From the NCBI GenBank assembly GCA_009780695.1, contig WQZN01000014.1, positions 1-64,000 of the forward strand: DNA of 64,000 nt, given 5' to 3'. Numbering within the stretch: position 1 is the first letter of the stretch; every line of letters starts with the position of its first letter. Source of the stretch: Microbacteriaceae bacterium (GTDB taxonomy: Bacteria > Actinomycetota > Actinomycetes > Actinomycetales > Microbacteriaceae). The notes under the pieces were generated by a model. That model made no database searches and was not told where the DNA came from. It saw only the letters and a list, made by a program, of their open reading frames with translations. Below are positions 41,600 to 49,284 of this stretch, one piece after another. Both the position numbers and the translations under genes were made by a program.

Positions 41600-44296
41600 C
41601 TACGCCTGGTCGCGCGGGCGCGTGACGAGGGCGCGCAGCCCGCGGCGCGAGTCGAGCGAGAGCTTCGACAGGATGTTGCGCACGTGGAAGTTGACGGTCG
41701 TCACCGAGATGAACAGCTGCGCCGCGATCTCGCGGTTGGTGAGTCCGTCGGCGGCCGCGACGGCGACCTGCCGTTCGCGTTCCGTGAGGCGGGCGAGCGG
41801 GTCGGCGGGATGCCGCGCCTCGACCTCCGTGCGCGTCGCCGCCGCCGCGCGCCGCGCCTCGATCGTCTCGGCCAGCTCGCGTGCGCGGTCGAGATACGGC
41901 CCCGTCTCGAGCCGCTCGAACACGGGCACGGCGAGCGCCAGCTGTTCCCGGGCGGCCTCGTCCCGACTCACGCCGAGCAGGGCCCGCGCGAAGTCGAGCC
42001 GGTCCCGCGCCCGCTCGAACGGCAGCGCCGCGCCGAACGGGCTGCGCACGAGGGCGGTGAAGCGGTCGACGGCGAGGCGCATGTCGCCGCGGGCCGCCGC
42101 GAGATGCGCCTCCATGCGCATGATGTTGCCAGGGGACCGGTTCCACGGCGTCGTGCCGCCGAGGGCCTGTGCCGCGACCGTGCCGGCCTCGTCGAGCCGG
42201 CCGAGCGCCAGCAGTGCGTCCACATGCAGCTGCAGCCAGCCCCACCGCGAGCCCGGGCGCCGCGCCGCGTGCGCGCCGGACGTCGCCGCCAGCTGGGCCG
42301 CCGGGTCGCCGAGTGCGGCCGCGAGCTCGGCGCGCATGAGGTCGGGGAGGTCGGGGCTGTACGCGTCGCTGTCCGGGCCGCTGCGGGGGACGAGCCTGAT
42401 CAGGCGGTCGATCCGTTCGACCTCGGCCGCGTCGCCGCGGATCGCTGGCGCCAGACCGGTGATCGCGTGCGCCGTCGGCAGGGCGCCGTGGTGCGAGCCG
42501 TCGAGCGCCGCGTCGACCGCGCGCTGGGCGGCGGTGCGCGCGGCATCCCACTCGCCGGTCAGGAACAGAAGATGCGCGTGCAGCGCGAGGCCCGCACCCG
42601 TGAGCCATGACCCGCGATACTCGCCGAACAACGGGACGGCGCGCTGGATGCGCTGCTGCGCCTCGGCGATCCGGCCGGCGTAGGCCTGCGTGCGTGCCTG
42701 GAAGACGACGGCGTCGATGACCGCGGCCGAGTCGGGCGCGGCGCGCACCAGCCGGTCGAGGCGGCCCATGCGCGCGGTGACGCGGGCCTCGTCGCGCCCG
42801 CGTGCGGCGGCGACGAGTTCCCACGCGGTGAGCAGCAGCTCGTGTTCGGCGGGGCGTACCGACCAGCGCAGGTCGGGGGAGACGTCGTCGGGGTCGACCG
42901 CGGTGCGCGCCAGCACCGCGCGCGCCTTCGCCGTCAGATCGAACACCAGCTCGTGGCGGCTCGCGATGACGGCGTACATGGGCCGCATCACGGCCGCATG
43001 CGCGCGCATCGCGCGGTCGTCCGAGCCGGCGCCCGCGCGCTCGACCAGTGTGCGGGCGCGCACCCCGGCTGCCTCCGCGCGGCCCGCGAGGCATTCGAGG
43101 TCGGCGAGGATCAGCTCGCGCCTGCCCGATTCCGGCAGGGCGGCGAACTCGTCGAAGAGGTGCACGATGCCGGAGTGTTCGTGCAGCTCGAGGGCGAGCA
43201 TGCCGAGCGTCAGCATCGCGCGCTCGTACTCCCCGTCGACCGTCACGGCGAGCCGCACTCCCATGAGCGCGAGGCCCATGGCGGCCTCGGCGTCGTGCGC
43301 GGCCGCGTGGGCGCGGGCGGCGCGCAGCAGGTCGGCGACGAGCGTCGTGTCGTCGTTCTCCACCGCGCCGACACGGTGCTGCAGGGCGGCGAGCCCGGTC
43401 ACCAGATCCGCTGCGGCCGAGTGGATCTCGCGCCGCCGTGCGAGGGGGATGGTCGCCGCGATGTGGTCCGCCGCGACGCCGCTCGGCGGTGCGACCGTCG
43501 GCACCGCGGCGCCCTCGACGGCGCGCACCAGCCCGAGACGCATCGCCTCGTCGAGATCGAACGCGCCGAACAGCTCGGTGATGCCGAGCCATGCGGCGAT
43601 GCGGCCCACGACGGAGACGGGGGATGCCGTGCGCAGCACCGCCACGATCTCGGCGGCGGTGCGCGCCCCGCTGGACGCCGTCGCGAGCGCCGCACGCTGG
43701 CTGCGCAGCAGCGGCACCCGGCCGCCGCGGTCGAGCGCGCCGAGCCCGGGCCCGGCGCCGAGCTCGAGCTCGGGGCGGTATGCGCTGATCAGCTGTGCGA
43801 CGAGCTCGGGGTTGCCGTCGGCATCGGCGACGAAGCGCCGCGCGACGCGCCCCGGCAGCGGGTTGGCGAGCAGTTGCGAGGCGACCTCGCGGGCGTCGTC
43901 GGCCGTCAGCGGGGGGATCTGCACGGCCGCGTGGAGCAGCGGGTTCGCCGCGCCGAGCCCGGCGAGCTCGCGCGCCGCCTCGGCATCGGGCGCCTCCGCC
44001 GCGGCGAGCAGGATGCGGCGACCGCTCGAGTGGACGAGCTCGAGGCGCAGGCGCCCCAGGGGCTCGAACGCGGCGGGTTCGGTCGCCGCGACATCCGCCG
44101 GCTCCCACCCGTCGAGGCCGACGGCCGCCTCGCACAGCAGGGCGGGCGCCTGATACCCCTCGGGCCCGTACGCGAGCACCGAGCCGCCGGGCGCCCGTGT
44201 CTGCAGCGCGGCGCGGGCGATCGATTCCACCGCGGCGCGAACCAGCGCGCGCGTGGCTTCGGGGGCCACGACACGTTGTGGGGGATATGGGGTCAT
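41600..44296 (-). CDS. Large LuxR-family transcriptional regulator (LAL-like)
   Basis: About 898 aa. The C-terminal 65 residues are a LuxR/GerE helix-turn-helix (LARLTERERQVAVAAADGL, NREIAAQLFISVTTVNFHVR, NILSKL). The remaining ~800 residues are Ala-rich helices like the NTPase and TPR regions of LAL regulators, but the expected P-loop near residue 45 reads YGPEGYQAP, without the G-K-S/T needed to bind nucleotide. It is probably a one-component sensor with a degenerate STAND core. The ligand and targets are unknown. ATG 44296 has GGAAGCGC directly upstream; the open frame continues further upstream, but that part lacks coding character. Confidence 0.8.
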   Translation of the reverse strand: MTPYPPQRVVAPEATRALVRAAVESIARAALQTRAPGGSVLAYGPEGYQAPALLCEAAVGLDGWEPADVAATEPAAFEPLGRLRLELVHSSGRRILLAAAEAPDAEAARELAGLGAANPLLHAAVQIPPLTADDAREVASQLLANPLPGRVARRFVADADGNPELVAQLISAYRPELELGAGPGLGALDRGGRVPLLRSQRAALATASSGARTAAEIVAVLRTASPVSVVGRIAAWLGITELFGAFDLDEAMRLGLVRAVEGAAVPTVAPPSGVAADHIAATIPLARRREIHSAAADLVTGLAALQHRVGAVENDDTTLVADLLRAARAHAAAHDAEAAMGLALMGVRLAVTVDGEYERAMLTLGMLALELHEHSGIVHLFDEFAALPESGRRELILADLECLAGRAEAAGVRARTLVERAGAGSDDRAMRAHAAVMRPMYAVIASRHELVFDLTAKARAVLARTAVDPDDVSPDLRWSVRPAEHELLLTAWELVAAARGRDEARVTARMGRLDRLVRAAPDSAAVIDAVVFQARTQAYAGRIAEAQQRIQRAVPLFGEYRGSWLTGAGLALHAHLLFLTGEWDAARTAAQRAVDAALDGSHHGALPTAHAITGLAPAIRGDAAEVERIDRLIRLVPRSGPDSDAYSPDLPDLMRAELAAALGDPAAQLAATSGAHAARRPGSRWGWLQLHVDALLALGRLDEAGTVAAQALGGTTPWNRSPGNIMRMEAHLAAARGDMRLAVDRFTALVRSPFGAALPFERARDRLDFARALLGVSRDEAAREQLALAVPVFERLETGPYLDRARELAETIEARRAAAATRTEVEARHPADPLARLTERERQVAVAAADGLTNREIAAQLFISVTTVNFHVRNILSKLSLDSRRGLRALVTRPRDQA

Positions 44297-44498
44297 GCGC
44301 TTCCAGGTGCGGGCACGGCGATCATGGGGCTGATCAGGGCGGGGTCCGTGCCCCTTGTCTGCACACGCTGCCACAACGGGGGCACGCGGGCCACGGGGGT
44401 GAGGACCCCCAATACAGAGGTGAGACACTCTCGAGATCGGCGCCCGATGGGAGGCCGCGCGATCCCCGCGCATGCGACCGCCGGTAGTCTGGAAAGCC
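44297..44498. other. 202-base spacer between divergent LuxR-type and ABC-F genes, with short inverted repeats
   Basis: GGGGGT/ACCCCC (44395-44400 and 44405-44410) forms a perfect 6-bp hairpin, and an imperfect GTGCCCC...GGGGCAC repeat spans about 44348-44386. Either could be an operator or leader structure for the minus-strand regulator gene. Confidence 0.4.
44485..44490 (+). promoter_or_regulatory. -10-like TAGTCT close to the ABC-F start
   Basis: TAGTCT is followed by eight bases and the ATG. GGAAAG in between could be a short ribosome binding site. Confidence 0.4.
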
Positions 44499-46403
44499 AT
44501 GGCTCACCTGCTCGGCGCCGAAGCGCTCCGTCTCGAATTCCCGACGCGCGTCGTCTTCGACTCCGTGACCCTCGGTGTGCAGGAGGGCGACCGCATCGGT
44601 GTCGTCGGCCGCAACGGCGACGGCAAATCGACCCTCATGCGGTTGCTCGCGGGGCGCATGGAACCCGACGCCGGGCGGGTGACGCGGCGCCGCGGCGTCC
44701 GGCTCGGCATGCTCGACCAGGCCGACACGCTCGACCCCGCCCTCACCGTCGCCGAGGCGGTCGTGGGCGACGCGGCGCATCACGAGTGGGCGGGCGACGC
44801 GCGCACGCGCGACGTGCTCGCGGGGCTCGTGAGCGACATCGCGTGGGATGCCGAGATCTCCACCCTCTCGGGCGGCCAGCGCCGCCGCGTGGCCCTCGCG
44901 GCCCTGCTCGTCGGCGACTGGGACGTCGTGTTCCTCGACGAGCCGACCAACCACCTCGACGTCGAGGGCATCGCGTGGCTCGCGGGGCACCTCAGGACGC
45001 GGTGGGCGGCGGATGCCGGCGCGCTCGTCGTCGTCACCCACGACCGCTGGTTCCTCGACGAGGTCTGCACCGCCACATGGGAGGTGCACGACCGTCTCGT
45101 GGAGCCTTTCGAGGGCGGCTACGCGGCCTACATCCTGCAGCGCGTCGAGCGCGACCGGATGGCCGCCGCGACGGAGCAGCGCCGGCAGAACCTCGCCCGC
45201 AAGGAGCTCGCGTGGCTGCGCCGCGGGGCCCCCGCGCGCACCTCGAAGCCGAAGTTCCGCATCGACGCGGCGAACCAGCTCATCGAGGACGTGCCCGAGA
45301 TCCGCGACAAGGTCTCGCTGCAGTCGCTCGCGGTCTCGCGCCTCGGCAAGGACGTGGTCGACCTCATCGACGTGTCGGTGTCGTTCCCTGTCGCAGCTCC
45401 TGCTTCCGCCGCCCCCGCCGGTCGACGGAGCGAAGCGAGTGGAGACCAGCGCACGATCCTCCGCGACGTGGAGTGGCGCATCGCCCCGGGTGAGCGCACG
45501 GGCATCCTCGGCGTCAACGGCGCGGGCAAGTCGACGCTGCTCGGCCTGATCGCCGGCACGGTCGCGCCGACCTCGGGAAAGGTGAAGCGCGGCGTCACCG
45601 TCAAGGTCGCGACGCTCACGCAGCGCCTCGACGAGCTCGACGATGTGCTCGATGAGCCGGTGCGCACCGTCATCGCCGGTCTGCGCACGTCGTACACGCT
45701 CGGCTCGGGTTCGAAGGCGCAGGAGCTGACGCCCGGCCAGCTGCTCGAGCGGTTGGGCTTCTCGTCGGCGCAGCTCTCGACGCCCGTGAAGGACCTCTCG
45801 GGCGGCCAGAAGCGCCGCCTGCAGCTGCTGCTGATCCTGCTCGACGAGCCGAACGTGCTGATCCTCGACGAGCCGACCAACGACCTCGACACCGACATGC
45901 TGGCCGCCATCGAGGATCTGCTCGACTCGTGGCCGGGCACCCTGCTCGTCGTCTCGCACGACCGGTACCTGATCGAGCGCGTCACCGACCAGCAGTTCGC
46001 GATCCTGGACACTCGGCTGCGGCATCTTCCGGGCGGTGTCGAGCAGTATCTGCAGCTCCGTGCGTCCATAACTCCTGACGCCTCGGCGGTGACCAATGCG
46101 GCCTCCGCGACAGTCCGCGCCTCCGGCGGTTCTGAGCCGTCCTCATCAGGAGTTGCGAACGGATCGAGCCCGGCACTGTCTGGCGCCGACCGCCGCAACG
46201 CCGAGAAGGAGGTCGCCTCGATCGACCGCCGCCTTGCGAAGCTGCAGTCGGACATCCAGTCGGCGCACGACAGGATCGCGGAACACGACCAGTCCGACTA
46301 CGTCGGTCTCGGCGGGCTGACGGATTCCCTGCGCGAGCTCGAGGGCCAGGTCGCCGACCTCGAGCTGCGCTGGCTCGAGCTCTCGGAACAGCTCGAGGGC
46401 TAG
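44499..46403 (+). CDS. ABC-F family ATPase (Uup-like), carrying in-frame repeat-derived segments
   Basis: A soluble twin ABC ATPase of 634 aa. The first half has VGRNGDGKSTLM, LSGGQRRRVALA and FLDEPTNHLD; the second has GVNGAGKSTLL, LSGGQKRRLQLL and ILDEPTNDLD. There are no membrane segments, as in ABC-F proteins, which act on ribosomes. The C-terminal ~75 residues form a Uup-like coiled coil (AEKEVASIDRRLAKLQSDIQ). Two low-complexity inserts stand out: about residues 297-317 before the second ATPase, and about 521-554 before the coiled coil. The second is encoded by a palindromic element also found between genes at 38548. The stop overlaps the convergent GNAT stop (CTAG). Confidence 0.9.
   Translation: MAHLLGAEALRLEFPTRVVFDSVTLGVQEGDRIGVVGRNGDGKSTLMRLLAGRMEPDAGRVTRRRGVRLGMLDQADTLDPALTVAEAVVGDAAHHEWAGDARTRDVLAGLVSDIAWDAEISTLSGGQRRRVALAALLVGDWDVVFLDEPTNHLDVEGIAWLAGHLRTRWAADAGALVVVTHDRWFLDEVCTATWEVHDRLVEPFEGGYAAYILQRVERDRMAAATEQRRQNLARKELAWLRRGAPARTSKPKFRIDAANQLIEDVPEIRDKVSLQSLAVSRLGKDVVDLIDVSVSFPVAAPASAAPAGRRSEASGDQRTILRDVEWRIAPGERTGILGVNGAGKSTLLGLIAGTVAPTSGKVKRGVTVKVATLTQRLDELDDVLDEPVRTVIAGLRTSYTLGSGSKAQELTPGQLLERLGFSSAQLSTPVKDLSGGQKRRLQLLLILLDEPNVLILDEPTNDLDTDMLAAIEDLLDSWPGTLLVVSHDRYLIERVTDQQFAILDTRLRHLPGGVEQYLQLRASITPDASAVTNAASATVRASGGSEPSSSGVANGSSPALSGADRRNAEKEVASIDRRLAKLQSDIQSAHDRIAEHDQSDYVGLGGLTDSLRELEGQVADLELRWLELSEQLEG
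45420..45447. repeat. GAGCGAAGCGAG-type short repeat inside the ABC-F gene
   Basis: A 28-base unit beginning GGTCGACGGAGCGAAGCGAG and ending GGAGACC sits in frame in the linker before the second ATPase domain. From memory, similar GAGCGAAGCGAG units are dispersed in Microbacteriaceae genomes; this was not checked. Confidence 0.4.
46059..46161. repeat. AACTCCTGA/TCAGGAGTT palindromic element, in-frame copy inside the ABC-F gene
   Basis: AACTCCTGA (46070-46078) and ATCAGGAGTTG (46145-46155) are the arm cores. CGTGCG upstream, GAGCCG before the right arm and GAACG after it match the flanks of the intergenic element at 38548-38639. The reading frame passes through and encodes a Ser/Ala-rich linker. 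Confidence 0.65.
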
Positions 46404-47170
46404 GCCCGGCAGTAGGCGGCGGGGGTCGCCTGCAGCGCCCCGGCGAGGTATCGGTACCCGCCGGCGGCCGTGAAACCGAAGCGCGAGGCGTAGAGCGCCT
46501 GCGCACCGGTGTTCGACGTGAGCACCTGCAGCCAGGCATCCGTCACACCGCACTCGTCACGCGCGAACGCGAGCAGCGCCTCGATGACGCGCGAGCTGTG
46601 CCCCTCGCGGCGCGCGTCGGGCAGGGTGGCGACGCAGTACAGCCCGCCCCATTCCTCGACGAGCGCGAGCCGCGCGACCGACACGATGCGGCCGCCCGAG
46701 CTCACCGCGCCGTAGAGCGCCGGCGTCGCCGCCATGATGCGCTGCGCCACCTCGAGCTCGGCCGGCCCGCCGCGGCCGTCGACCGCCCACCAGGTCGCGA
46801 GCCATTCGGCGCTCGGCTCGGCCGCGACCCCGACGGCGGGCGACGCCGTGAGCGCGGGCGAGACGGATGCCGTCATGACGGTCGTGTCGTCGGCGACCCG
46901 GTACCCGCGCCCGATCAGCAGCCGCTCGGCCGCCGCGTCGGCGGGGGAGAGCTGGAACGCCGGCACGATTCCGCGCGCCCGGTAGAGCTGCTCGAGCTCG
47001 GCGACGACCTCCGCGGTCAGCTCGGCACCCGCGCCCGCTGCCGGCCATGCCGAGTTCGCGCGCTTGGTGACGCCCGACGCGAACCGCGCCTCCCACGCGC
47101 CGACGGGCACGCGCTCGAGTGCGGCCCAGCCGGCATCGGCGAGTGCGCTCAGTTCGCTGCGGAGGTCCAT
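46400..47170 (-). CDS. GNAT family N-acetyltransferase
   Basis: A 256-residue protein with a GNAT domain in its C-terminal half. VSVARLALVEEWGGLYCVATLPDARREG followed by HSSRVIEALLAFA fits beta-4 and the acetyl-CoA loop (R/Q-x-x-G-x-G/A), though the loop reads RREGHSS. VLTSNTGAQALYASRFGFTAAGGYRY is the C-terminal hallmark. The N-terminal half resembles a second, degenerate GNAT fold. The substrate is unknown. The ATG at 47170 lies 22 bases inside the upstream methyltransferase gene and has its own TACGCT six bases upstream. Confidence 0.82.
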   Translation of the reverse strand: MDLRSELSALADAGWAALERVPVGAWEARFASGVTKRANSAWPAAGAGAELTAEVVAELEQLYRARGIVPAFQLSPADAAAERLLIGRGYRVADDTTVMTASVSPALTASPAVGVAAEPSAEWLATWWAVDGRGGPAELEVAQRIMAATPALYGAVSSGGRIVSVARLALVEEWGGLYCVATLPDARREGHSSRVIEALLAFARDECGVTDAWLQVLTSNTGAQALYASRFGFTAAGGYRYLAGALQATPAAYCRA

Positions 47171-47907
47171 CCGACGAGCGTATCCGCGTCATCGGTCGCG
47201 CCGGGGCCGTCGTGATCGTGCGTCTCCGAGCCGAGCGGGCCGCCCGCGATGTAGGAGATCTCGCCCGTGATCGGTGCGACCTCGACGGGCTTCGACCACC
47301 TCAACCGGAACCGCCCGAGCAGCCCGCGGTGCACCTCGGCGCCGGGGACGACCAGCGACGCGGCATCCACCACGTCCTCGAGCGAGCAGCTCGGCTCGAC
47401 GGGCGCGGCAGACAGGTACTCCGGCCGGTATATGCCTCGCCAGGAATAGAAGAGCCGCAGCGCCCAGGCGTATGGCACGGCGAGCAGGGCGAAGAGCATG
47501 TCGAGGGCGCCACGGGGCGCGGCCTGGCCGACGACCACAAGCGTTCCGCCCGGCTTCAGCAGCGAGGCGGCGCGTTCGAGCGCGGGCACGAGGGGCAGCT
47601 CGTGCAGCACCGACACCATGGTGACGACGTCGTACGACTCGGGGGTGAGGCCCCATTCCGACGAGAACTCGGAGACCGCGGCATCCGCGTTCGCCACCAT
47701 CGAGAGGCGTTTGGATGCCTGTGCAACGGCGACCCCCGAACGGTCGATCGCCGTCACGGTGCGCGACACGGGGGCCAGCTGCTGCGCGAGCAGGCCGTCG
47801 CCGCACCCCACGTCGAGCACGTCGCCGGCGTGCTCCGCCGCGATGCGCACGATCCAGGGATGGTAGGCGGCATCCCGGTTCCACTCGCCGCCGATCTCGT
47901 CGACCAT
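47149..47907 (-). CDS. SAM-dependent class I methyltransferase
   Basis: A 252-residue class I methyltransferase. AGDVLDVGCGDGLLAQQLA binds SAM, VTAIDRSGVAVA holds the acidic residue for the ribose, and YDVVTMVSVLHELPL and LLKPGGTLVVVG are motifs typical of ubiE-like small-molecule methyltransferases. The substrate is unknown. The ATG at 47907 has GGGGGTC directly before it, so this gene is leadered, unlike most neighbours. It overlaps the GNAT gene by 22 bases on the same strand. Confidence 0.85.
   Translation of the reverse strand: MVDEIGGEWNRDAAYHPWIVRIAAEHAGDVLDVGCGDGLLAQQLAPVSRTVTAIDRSGVAVAQASKRLSMVANADAAVSEFSSEWGLTPESYDVVTMVSVLHELPLVPALERAASLLKPGGTLVVVGQAAPRGALDMLFALLAVPYAWALRLFYSWRGIYRPEYLSAAPVEPSCSLEDVVDAASLVVPGAEVHRGLLGRFRLRWSKPVEVAPITGEISYIAGGPLGSETHDHDGPGATDDADTLVGWTSAAN
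47177..47182 (-). promoter_or_regulatory. Leaderless-type -10 (TACGCT) of the GNAT gene
   Basis: On the minus strand TACGCT is followed by six bases and the ATG. It lies within the coding end of the methyltransferase gene. Confidence 0.4.
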
Positions 47908-47981
47908 GACCCCCATAGTGGTGAATGGAACGGCTGGTCTGCCCCAGACACGCCGCCCGTTCCGCAAGCGCGGAGCCGTGA

Positions 47982-47987
47982 TACCCT
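47982..47987 (+). promoter_or_regulatory. -10 (TACCCT) of the leader peptide / DAHP synthase transcript
   Basis: TACCCT is followed by seven bases and the ATG of the leader peptide at 47995, so the leader peptide is probably translated from the very 5' end of the mRNA. There is no Shine-Dalgarno sequence before that ATG. Confidence 0.6.
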
Positions 47988-47994
47988 CGGCGGC

Positions 47995-48048
47995 ATGAAC
48001 CGTTTCTGGTATGCCTATGAGACCCCGGCTGAGGTGCCGGCTCTCTGA
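47995..48048 (+). CDS. Aromatic amino acid leader peptide
   Basis: A 17-residue open frame, MNRFWYAYETPAEVPAL, with Phe, Trp, Tyr, Ala, Tyr in a row (codons 48004-48018). It precedes a DAHP synthase gene, the entry enzyme of the pathway that makes all three aromatic amino acids. Its stop codon (48046-48048) lies inside the left arm of the predicted antiterminator. The position, the run of aromatic codons and the downstream terminator match the leader peptides of trp- and aro-type attenuators. The start codon has a -10 sequence seven bases upstream, suggesting that it is itself leaderless. Confidence 0.85.
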   Translation: MNRFWYAYETPAEVPAL

Positions 48049-48108
48049 AGCATTCAGAACCCCACCTTCAGCCCGGCAGAGATCACGATCTCTGCCTTTC
48101 GTCTTTCT
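48025..48108 (+). promoter_or_regulatory. Transcription attenuator with three mutually exclusive hairpins
   Basis: Hairpin 1:2 pairs CCGGC (48025-48029) with GCCGG (48036-48040). Hairpin 2:3 pairs 48036-48040 plus CTGAAG (48045-48050) with CTTCAG (48066-48071) plus CCGGC (48073-48077). Hairpin 3:4 is the terminator. A ribosome stalled on the F-W-Y-A-Y codons would cover the left arm of 1:2 and allow 2:3 to form, preventing termination. A ribosome at the stop codon would cover segment 2 and allow termination. Confidence 0.8.
48075..48108 (+). terminator. Rho-independent terminator of the aromatic attenuator
   Basis: GGCAGAGATC (48075-48084) and GATCTCTGCC (48087-48096) form a perfect 10-bp stem followed by TTTCGTCTTTCT. 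It is the clearest T-rich terminator in the window and lies 45 bases before the DAHP synthase start. Confidence 0.9.
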
Positions 48109-48153
48109 AGGCGTCGGGCCGAAGGCCTTCCGCCGGGAAGGGAAAGAGGACCA

Positions 48154-49221
48154 ATGACTGCGCAGGACGACGCCGCGACCTTCCAGGTGCTGCCGACGCC
48201 CCATGAGCTCAAGAGCGAGTTCCCGATCAGCGCCGAGGCGGTCGAGCGCATCCAGGCGCACCGCGCCGAGATCGACGCCATCATGCAGGAGCAGGACGAC
48301 CGGCTGCTCGTCGTCGTCGGCCCGTGCTCGGTGCACGACCCCGCGGCGGCGCTCGACTACGCGCGGCGCCTGAAGCCGATCGCCGAGAAGCTCAAGGACG
48401 ACATCCTCGTCGTCATGCGCGTCTACTTCGAGAAGCCGCGCTCGACGGGCGGGTGGAAGGGCCTCATCAACGACCCGCACCTCAACGGCAGCCACGACAT
48501 CGCGACGGGCCTGCGCGTCGCGCGCAAGCTGCTGCTCGACATCGTCGAGCTCGGCCTGCCGGTCGGCACCGAGTGGCTCGAGCCGGTGAGCCCGTCCTAC
48601 ATCGCCGACCTCGTGAGCTGGGGGGCGATCGGTGCGCGCACCACCGAGAGCCAGATCCACCGCCAGATGGCATCCGGCCTCGGCATGCCCATCGGCTTCA
48701 AGAACGCGACCGACGGCGACGTCCAGGTCGCGATCGACGGCGTCACCGTCGCGGCGCAGCAGCACACCTTCTTCGGCGTCGACGACGACGGCCGTGCCGC
48801 CATCGTGACCACCGCGGGCAACGACGCGGGGCACGTCATCCTGCGCGGCGGCCGCTTCGGGCCGAACTACGGCACCCACAACGTCATCCACTCGGCCCGT
48901 CTGCTCGCACGCGCCGGCCACAGCCCGCGCATCGTCGTCGACGCGAGCCACGGCAACAGCGGCAAGAGCCACGTGCGCCAGCTCGAGGTCGCGCACGAGC
49001 TCGCGGCGCAGATCGCCGACGGCGAGCCCATCGCCGGCGTCATGGTCGAGAGCTTCATCGAGCCGGGCCAGCAGAAGCTGACGGATGCCGGGCTCGCCGG
49101 CCTCGTCTACGGCCAGTCGATCACCGACGCCTGCATCGGCTGGGACGACACCGCGGCCCTGCTCGGCGACCTCGCCGAGGCCGCCCGCCGCGCCGCCCGC
49201 CTCGAGCCGATCGACGTCTGA
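48154..49221 (+). CDS. aroG: 3-deoxy-7-phosphoheptulonate synthase (class I, AroG type)
   Basis: Joins phosphoenolpyruvate and erythrose 4-phosphate to start the shikimate pathway; 355 aa. LVVVGPCSVHDPAAALDYA, MRVYFEKPRSTGGWKG, GARTTESQIHRQMASGL, GFKNATDGDVQVAIDG, LRGGRFGPNYG and VDASHGNSGK are hallmarks of the class I E. coli-like enzymes, different from the class II enzymes also found in actinobacteria. ATG 48154 has AAAGAGGACC upstream, a normal ribosome binding site. Expression is predicted to depend on attenuation in the 5' leader. Feedback by free aromatic amino acids is likely but the specificity is not readable here. Confidence 0.95.
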   Translation: MTAQDDAATFQVLPTPHELKSEFPISAEAVERIQAHRAEIDAIMQEQDDRLLVVVGPCSVHDPAAALDYARRLKPIAEKLKDDILVVMRVYFEKPRSTGGWKGLINDPHLNGSHDIATGLRVARKLLLDIVELGLPVGTEWLEPVSPSYIADLVSWGAIGARTTESQIHRQMASGLGMPIGFKNATDGDVQVAIDGVTVAAQQHTFFGVDDDGRAAIVTTAGNDAGHVILRGGRFGPNYGTHNVIHSARLLARAGHSPRIVVDASHGNSGKSHVRQLEVAHELAAQIADGEPIAGVMVESFIEPGQQKLTDAGLAGLVYGQSITDACIGWDDTAALLGDLAEAARRAARLEPIDV

Positions 49222-49230
49222 GCGCGCGTT

Positions 49231-49282
49231 CCCGTTCCGGACGTTCGCACCCGCACCGGCGGGCGCACCGGCCCGGAACGGG
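49231..49282. terminator. Hairpin between convergent aroG and the MarR-type gene
   Basis: CCCGTTCCGG (49231-49240) pairs with CCGGAACGGG (49273-49282). The 32-base interior holds a further CACCGGC/GGGCGC-rich region. It ends two bases before the MarR stop codon. Confidence 0.6.
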
Positions 49283-49284
49283 GA

